From: Synaphobranchus kaupii | Taxonomy: Eukaryota; Chordata; Actinopteri; Anguilliformes; Synaphobranchidae | Direction: 5' to 3' | DNA: 64,000 nt | Assembly: GCA_029718625.1 (NCBI GenBank) | Contig: CM056377.1 | Location: 108,455,034 to 108,519,033, forward strand | Shown: positions 60,301 to 64,000 of the stretch, piece by piece | How the letters are laid out: every line of letters starts with the position of its first letter | How positions within the stretch are numbered: position 1 is the first letter of the stretch | Program-made: the position numbers and the translations under genes | Notes under the pieces: model-generated | Databases searched by the model: none | The model's input: the letters and a program-made list of their open reading frames with translations, nothing else | What the model was told of the DNA's origin: nothing

Positions 60301-63300
60301 CACATTAATACATGATCAGTCTGTGTCGTACATGGAGGTAGCATATCTGCAGATCCAGTAAAGGTAGTGTTTGTTGCCACACTCGGTTTCCATGGGCACT
60401 CAGTCAGGACACATTTCTAAAGAGCATGGTGAACTGGTCCTGTATGTGGAGAAGAAAGAACTACTATTTAAAAATGTTTTTCATGGAAAACATCACATGG
60501 CTGGCAGGGAAAGCTGGCCTCTATGTCCTATTCTGAGAGGTAAACGAATAAAGCAGGGTACATAGTCTTTGCTCTTCTTGCCAAAGGGAATTCTGTCTCC
60601 ACTGTTACTGCGATGATTACACTGTACAGAGTTTTTTCAATTTCTGAATTATTGGTCAGCTCCCAATAATTTTTGTTTTTCAAGTAATGCAAAATCAGGT
60701 ACCATTTTAAGCCTTGTTTCCTAAGCTAAGCAGCAAAACCACAAACTGAAAGTTTTTTTTCTTTTTCCTGTTGTGTCTGAGCTAAAGAAGGAAGTTGGCA
60801 GGCATTTATGTTTGAAATGAAATGGGTTTTTTTTACACTGTCAAGATTACTGTGCGTGTGCGTGACTGACTGACTGACTGACTGACTGACTGAGTGAGAC
60901 CTGCTCCTAATAGGGATATCTTCCTTGTTGTGAAAGGAATGAGCTGGGTCCAGGGAGACACGCCTTGATGCAGCCGGACCGCCTGAGTCCTGCAGCGAGA
61001 GCGGTTGGCTCTTTGGCGCCACCTGCTGCCCACCTCTTCACCCACTTCCTGGGCATAGAGTCTGGAATGTCCGGGCTGAAGAGGGAAGGCCCGCCGCCGG
61101 GCCTGATGGGAGGAGCGAGCAAGAGCAAGATGAACCGCATCGAGGCGCTCAAAGCCACCGCGGCCTCCCTGTCCACCCGCATCGAAAACGAGGCACGCAA
61201 GCTGGCCTGCGCCGGAATCAACTACGACTCCGCCGGCAATGCCAGCGACACGGCGACCGTGCCCCCCGCTCCCCCGCGCGACGACATGCGCTGGGCCAAG
61301 CCGCTCAGCCCGCCCATCCAGGAGGCGCCGGAGCCCGACGACCTGTCCCTCAGGATCCAGCGGTTACTAAGCGCGGGGCACACTTCTTACGACGGGGTTC
61401 TCCCCGGCGTGGGCAACCTGCACAGCTTCAGAGGCCTGAAAGGCTCCCAGCCAGCCTCTGCGCCTCCTCCGGGCTCCCGGGATCGGCAGGAGGAGCAGCA
61501 GGGAGCAAGGGCGGCGGCGGCGGCGGGGAGGAGAGCGAGCCCCCGCGACTCCAGCGGCGACTCCATCAGCGAGGGGCCCCTGCTGAGCGAGGGCAGCCTG
61601 TCGGAGGGGGACGGGAGCCCCCCGGCCTTCGCCAAGGGGGTCCCCAAACCCGCGGCGCTCCTCAGGGCTCAGGAGTTCTGCGCGGAGGACCGCCGCTCCG
61701 TCCACCAGATCTCTCTCTTCCAGAAGGAGGCGGAGAAGTACCCCGCCTTCAGCTCCATCTCCCAACCGCAGGAGAGCCGGAGCCCGTGGGAGGAGCTCGC
61801 CAAGGGAAGCCCGCACAGCGTCATCAACATCTTCACCAAGAATCTCAGCAATTACAGCAAAGGTCTGTGTAGAGATGGCATGACTCCCCTTTCACACTAA
61901 ACATTTAAACACACATTTTGTGGACAATGTGACGCACTTGATGAGTATAAATAAATTAAAATACAGTACTACCCAAATTATATCCAGCCAAAGACTGGAA
62001 TTTAATATCCATGATTTGCTTATGCTGCTAAATGTCCTTATAAGGAAACAGTTGAGCCCTGTGTAGTAACTGGGTCATGGGGATGTGGACATCGACCTGA
62101 ACGGGCTGTGTTTTTTAATGTTTTCTGGTTTCCTAATTTTGAAATCGCGCCCTTTTGTGATGCCTGTAATTCAATAGTGTTTGGTCTGCAGTGCTACATT
62201 TGTGCTGTTTGGACTCATTCCTCCTCCTGTTCCCTGCAGTACCGGAGGAGAAGGGCGGGGGGAGCTCTCCTGCCTTGGGCTCCGCCCTGTCAGGCAGCCC
62301 CGTGGAGGCGGCGGGGTCGGCCGGCTCCATGGACATGGGCGCTTATGAGGACGACTTCATCACCTCCAGCAGCAACGGGGGCAGCAGGGGACACACTCAG
62401 CTCAGGTGGAAATGTGTTCCATAATCAGACTCACTGCAGAACTAAGGCGTCTGCTTCTGCTTTCTAAAAGGCCAAATCAAATTCTGCTTTTCACAGAGGA
62501 CAATTTTCCAATTTTATCTGATTATTTTCACTACTTTTTGAGCTTACATTACAGTGTATTTAGATAAGAGCACATTTGTTAAAGTCTCCCAACAGACACA
62601 CCCTGCAATAAATGCAAAATTAAACAAGGAGTGACTATTAAACAGTAGTTAATCTTCTACTGGATGCAAACTTTGCCAGGGATTTTAGTACTCAGAGGCA
62701 TGCTTTTTCTTGATTGCTCTGCTGCTTATTCACACAGTGGTAACTGCATTAAGAATTTTACTTTCACTACTCAAAATCTACTGTACTCAGTCTTAAACCA
62801 TCCAAAGCCCCAAACCATAAAACTGGACAGTAACTGCCATTGAGGTGTTTTCAAATTTTAAAAGTGGACCACAAGATGGAGCTCTTGCTATACATTCCAA
62901 GCTGCATGCTTGGAATTTTTAGCGAGAGCCTTCGTGATAGTTTTCTGTGAAGATCTTGTTAGTCTTTTCAGACCTGTGGGCCCTTGTTTGCTGTGATAAT
63001 ACAGGGGAATTCAGTGTGACATTCTGCTTTTTATCACGTTTTCGCAGCCTTGTGAACAGTCCTCAGGACGAGATGGTTAGCAGGAGGTCTCCCTACGACA
63101 TCCGGGCCACGGACCTGCCTTCCCACCATTCCTCTGGCTCCACACCCGCCTCCTCGCCCCGCTCGGTCGACTCCGTGCGAAAGAGAGGTGAGGCCTCGCC
63201 TGGATACCCACAAATACCCTCAGTGAACGACTGCCTCAGAGTGTAAACCGTTCAATGTTTCAAAATAATCCCTAAGTGGCTCCACATTAAGAGCCGCGCT

Positions 63301-63557
63301 AGGCTAAGTATTGATTGGGCCATTAGCGAGCGTCCCATTTGCCCTGCGATGTTTGTTATACGCTAGCTCTTCTCCCCCATAGCCAGTGAACTGTCAGAGG
63401 ACAGCCTGGAGCTGACGCTGGTGGAGAGGCAGAAGAGCCCCTCGTCGCATAGCTCAGAGCCCCTGTCCCGAGACTCCCAGAGGGACGCTGCTGTGAAAGC
63501 ACAGGGGAGGGACACGGACAGCCCCCTCAGGGCCATCTCCGGACACTCACCTCTCAG
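46131..63557 (+). CDS. cep350: centrosome-associated protein 350, N-terminal part (fourteen coding exons)
   Basis: CEP350 is a large centrosomal and centriolar scaffold. It anchors microtubules, recruits FOP/CEP43 and supports centriole stability and ciliogenesis. The spliced product here covers about 1130 residues; the human protein is about 3100. Telling blocks are [11 protein letters not shown] and [19 protein letters not shown], '[12 protein letters not shown]'-like [12 protein letters not shown], '[17 protein letters not shown]', '[21 protein letters not shown]', '[17 protein letters not shown]' and '[18 protein letters not shown]'. All match CEP350 in order. The region is Ser-rich and disordered, with coiled coils near residues 240-265 and 545-600. 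Every junction is GT-AG and phase-consistent. The C-terminal part, including the CAP-Gly domain, lies beyond the window. Confidence 0.95.
46592..46635 (+). CDS. cep350: cep350 exon 3
   Basis: This 44-bp exon encodes [14 protein letters not shown], matching the conserved 'SQTKAALRHIEN' neighbourhood. Enters phase 1, leaves phase 0 at gtgagt. Confidence 0.9.
46810..46924 (+). CDS. cep350: cep350 exon 4
   Basis: This 115-bp exon encodes [15 protein letters not shown] and [20 protein letters not shown], the most conserved N-terminal block. Ends phase 1 at gtgagg. Confidence 0.95.
47338..47509 (+). CDS. cep350: cep350 exon 5
   Basis: This 172-bp exon has an Arg/Ser-rich stretch, then [19 protein letters not shown] and EPLASYR. 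Ends phase 2 at gtaaga. Confidence 0.95.
47600..48400 (+). pseudogene. LINE fragment in cep350 intron, split by a SINE-like insert
   Basis: Pieces of a CR1/L2-type pol C-terminus are visible: [11 protein letters not shown] (about 47607), [15 protein letters not shown] (about 47814-47858) and, after an insert, '[18 protein letters not shown]' (about 48150-48204) and '[11 protein letters not shown]'. Several stops and frameshifts show it is old. Confidence 0.7.
47859..48095 (+). mobile_element. tRNA-like SINE inserted in a LINE
   Basis: The insert is GC-rich against an AT-rich LINE. It has an A-box-like tggctcatttgg (47871-47882) and, 44 bp on, a degraded B-box ggatggaatcg (47926-47936). It separates two LINE blocks that belong together. 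The borders and family are approximate. Confidence 0.5.
48866..49655. mobile_element. DNA transposon with gggctatgttcacac ends
   Basis: The left end gggctatgttcacactgc and the right end gtgtgaatgtagccc are inverted repeats; the subterminal tcagatctgat and aaatcagatctg also mirror each other. The 790-bp interior has no transposase. No clear target duplication was seen, so the superfamily is open. Confidence 0.65.
50348..50865 (+). CDS. cep350: cep350 exon 6
   Basis: This 518-bp exon is strongly GC-rich. It encodes [20 protein letters not shown], an Ala run, then '[32 protein letters not shown]', a likely coiled coil, and '[13 protein letters not shown]'. Enters phase 2, leaves phase 1 at gtgagg. 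GC at third positions is far above the flanking introns. Confidence 0.95.
50956..51069 (+). CDS. cep350: cep350 exon 7
   Basis: This 114-bp exon encodes [17 protein letters not shown] and '[21 protein letters not shown]', one of the best conserved stretches. Phase 1 in and out. Confidence 0.96.
51236..51743. mobile_element. Tc1-type MITE with foreign core, in cep350 intron 7
   Basis: The left arm cagtgccctccactattatt is mirrored by aataatagtggagggcactg, and the arms stay complementary for about 110 bp. A TA precedes the left end; the right flank reads CA, probably a mutated TA. The core at about 51348-51520 matches the foldback element near 18623-18790 and the Sleeping Beauty-type element near 39515-39670. 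Confidence 0.82.
51744..52612 (+). other. cep350: rest of cep350 intron 7
   Basis: This is unique-looking non-coding sequence after the MITE. Nothing was recognised. Confidence 0.5.
52613..52711 (+). CDS. cep350: cep350 exon 8
   Basis: This 99-bp exon encodes a Lys-rich stretch, [20 protein letters not shown], then YKCPDAKP. Phase 1 in and out. The donor is ggtttcat, weaker than the others. Confidence 0.88.
52712..54161 (+). other. cep350: cep350 intron 8
   Basis: This intron of 1.45 kb has a C-rich patch at 53355-53410 and no recognised transposon. Confidence 0.5.
54162..54287 (+). CDS. cep350: cep350 exon 9
   Basis: This 126-bp exon encodes [18 protein letters not shown] and [18 protein letters not shown]. 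It aligns with the vertebrate 'TSSWRDGQK...GPAPR' block. Phase 1 in and out, with a gtgggc donor. Confidence 0.88.
54330..54368. repeat. (AC)n microsatellite
   Basis: This is an AC/GC dinucleotide array just inside intron 9. Confidence 0.9.
54856..55482. repeat. pentamer-built satellite array
   Basis: About 630 bp is made almost wholly of four 5-nt modules: gttga, gtgca, gttca and atgca. They combine into higher-order units, first 15 bp (gttgagttgaatgca, about nine copies), then 10-bp, 15-bp and 20-bp mixtures in which gttca replaces gttga. The 5-nt register is kept almost throughout, and one frame stays open as a five-residue repeat (NAVEL). It lies in cep350 intron 9 and has no sign of being translated. 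Confidence 0.95.
56026..56266 (-). mobile_element. tRNA-derived SINE with L2-type 3' tail
   Basis: On the minus strand it starts gtgggcggcagtgtag, has an A-box-like tagtataatgg (about 56241-56251) and an exact B-box ggttcgattcc (56177-56187). It ends with a hairpin tail (cgctctggataagagc) followed by tgtaatgtaatgt. That tail is the kind recognised by L2-clade LINE reverse transcriptases, as in the eel UnaL2/UnaSINE pair. A short (gaact)n array lies between the A and B boxes. Confidence 0.82.
56489..57132 (+). CDS. cep350: cep350 exon 10
   Basis: This 644-bp exon encodes 'RANSDPRPG', '[20 protein letters not shown]' and then '[20 protein letters not shown]', followed by a long Arg/Lys/Glu/Gln coiled coil and '[17 protein letters not shown]'. 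Enters phase 1, leaves phase 0 at gtaaga. The coiled coil spans about 56850-57010. Confidence 0.96.
57215..58100 (+). mobile_element. 5'-truncated LINE, L2-like, in cep350 intron 10
   Basis: An uninterrupted frame of about 185 codons to the stop at 57794-57796 covers the pol C-terminus: [11 protein letters not shown], '[20 protein letters not shown]', '[15 protein letters not shown]' and '[18 protein letters not shown]'. A 3' UTR follows, ending ggcgctatataaataaaatg and then (tta)n. The intact frame indicates a fairly young insertion. The 5' border is approximate. Plus orientation, same as the gene. Confidence 0.85.
58240..58329. other. hAT-like end fragment, uncertain
   Basis: tagggctgggcgatatacaa resembles the end of a hAT family seen in many vertebrates. 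The opposite end was not found, so this may be a truncated copy into which the TTAA-flanked foldback element inserted. Confidence 0.35.
58334..58940. mobile_element. foldback element with about 220-bp arms and TTAA duplication
   Basis: The left arm (58334-58554) and right arm (about 58720-58940) are near-perfect inverted repeats: aggttgtatcagcgattttg is mirrored by caaaatcgctgatacaacct. A spacer of about 165 bp separates them. TTAA flanks both sides (58330-58333, 58941-58944), the target of piggyBac and Kolobok transposons. There is no transposase. Confidence 0.88.
58962..59222. mobile_element. palindromic MITE
   Basis: The left part (aaacttc, gtgtgaaatgcttccgg) is mirrored by ccggaagaatttcacacg and gaagttt at the right. 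Inner segments (tgttgataagaca, cagca) also mirror each other. About 260 bp, non-coding. No target duplication is clear. Confidence 0.65.
59400..59518 (+). CDS. cep350: cep350 exon 11
   Basis: This 119-bp exon encodes [20 protein letters not shown] and '[18 protein letters not shown]', matching the vertebrate 'PSGESDKEN...PPSASSSSDMSLSE' block. Phase 0 in, phase 2 out. An (ac)n array begins 30 bp into the next intron. Confidence 0.94.
59548..59622. repeat. (AC)n microsatellite; (CGCA)n at 59703-59722
   Basis: These are AC-rich arrays in cep350 intron 11. Between them a partial copy of the exon 11 3' end (cctgtctctgtctgaacacc, then aagcac...tgaccag) is present at about 59619-59660. Confidence 0.85.
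59723..60957 (+). other. cep350: rest of cep350 intron 11
   Basis: This is non-coding sequence with a (ctga)n array at about 60864-60893. No transposon was recognised. Confidence 0.45.
60958..61862 (+). CDS. cep350: cep350 exon 12
   Basis: This 905-bp exon encodes [16 protein letters not shown], '[10 protein letters not shown]', '[20 protein letters not shown]', '[13 protein letters not shown]', '[15 protein letters not shown]' and '[18 protein letters not shown]'. The only acceptor that fits the incoming phase 2 and the open frame is gggag at 60956-60957, although ccag four bases earlier looks stronger, so the first few bases are uncertain. Leaves phase 1 at gtctgt. Confidence 0.9.
62240..62405 (+). 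CDS. cep350: cep350 exon 13
   Basis: This 166-bp exon has a Gly/Ser-rich stretch, then [15 protein letters not shown], matching the conserved 'YEDDFVSS' block. Phase 1 in, phase 2 out at gtggaa. Confidence 0.92.
62406..63047 (+). other. cep350: cep350 intron 13
   Basis: This intron of 642 bp holds nothing recognised. Confidence 0.6.
63048..63187 (+). CDS. cep350: cep350 exon 14
   Basis: This 140-bp exon encodes '[20 protein letters not shown]' and a Ser-rich tail ending VDSVRKR. It corresponds to the vertebrate 'RKSAYDPSSVDVTSQHSSG' block. Phase 2 in, phase 1 out. Confidence 0.92.
63383..63557 (+). CDS. cep350: cep350 exon 15, last in window
   Basis: This 175-bp exon encodes [20 protein letters not shown], then a Ser-rich stretch ending 'ISGHSPLR'. 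Phase 1 in, phase 2 out at gtacca. The following exon is beyond 64000. Confidence 0.85.
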
Positions 63558-64000
63558 GTACCACCCCATTAGACCTGCCTCTCATTCCAGCCCAGATACA
63601 GGAACAGCATTGGTTTCTGACTGCAGATACAGAATTGGCAGATTCCATTATTTTAATACCTAGTAGCCTGTTTTCCACTGTGGGCCAAAGACCTAGGAAT
63701 GTAAGCCCAGGAACCCTGAAACTAAGTTCAAGCACTAGGTGTTGCCCACAGTGGAAAGGGGGCCTTGGGGCCACTGCAAAAAGAGTCTCACATTGGAATG
63801 GTATACAAACAAGCAGTTCCCATGACGGAAAATATGGGACATGCCTGTGGCCTGTTGAGGCTTGAGACATGCTAAGCATTGACTCAGAGCAGACAGCTGA
63901 ATACTTATTTTGGACAAGGCTAGCTAAAAATAGCAAGGGTAAATAACACTCATTACTGTGGTGAGGAAAGGATTTTAATTGAGGGCTTCAGCATTCTGCA
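63558..64000 (+). other. cep350: start of cep350 intron 15
   Basis: This is non-coding. A region with tggaaaaccaggt/cacagtggaaa-like mirrored pieces (about 63672-63755) could be the ends of a small MITE, but this is weak. Confidence 0.4.

Overview
The window is eukaryotic nuclear DNA from a ray-finned fish, most likely a teleost. The evidence is spliced GT-AG exons of a vertebrate centrosomal gene, several Tc1/mariner families typical of fish genomes, a Sleeping Beauty-type inverted repeat, a tRNA-headed SINE with an L2-type 3' tail, and a Gmr1-like Ty3/Gypsy retrotransposon. I cannot name the species. No prokaryotic genes, CRISPR arrays, rRNA or functional tRNA genes were seen.

Left part (1 to about 40.6 kb): gene-poor and repeat-rich. 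The only convincing host coding sequence is the 3' terminal exon of an unidentified minus-strand gene (4742-5232). Around it lie a head-to-head pair of Tc1 remnants (1-1440), a complete but dead Tc1-like copy with both inverted ends (3856-4398), a 40-bp tandem repeat (6667-6946), a LINE split by a 1.9-kb DNA element that made a 3-bp target duplication (7740-11510), a second element of similar structure (19556-20573), and a 1.6-kb foldback Tc1 element carrying a nested hAT element (17432-19032). The centre is a complete but inactivated LTR retrotransposon (28895-34142). Its integrase lies upstream of reverse transcriptase and its Gag resembles the SCAN domain. A Sleeping Beauty-type element with a foreign core follows (39207-39918).

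Right part (40.65 kb to the end): the 5' portion of cep350, plus strand. A GC-rich promoter with a TCTCGCGA motif and a probable non-coding first exon (to 41210) are followed by a 4.9-kb intron and fourteen coding exons from 46131 to 63557. They encode about the first 1130 residues. Every exon junction is phase-consistent, and the gene runs off the right edge before the C-terminal part of the protein. Its introns hold two LINE fragments, two SINEs, a chimeric Tc1 MITE, a long-arm foldback element flanked by TTAA, and a 0.6-kb satellite built from 5-nt modules.

No operon-like or novel multi-gene system is visible. The most interesting signals are structural: the Gmr1-type pol order with a SCAN-like Gag, one ~150-bp core found inside three unrelated Tc1 terminal-repeat frames, and the pentamer satellite with a short array of one of its pentamers inside a SINE promoter 1.3 kb away.
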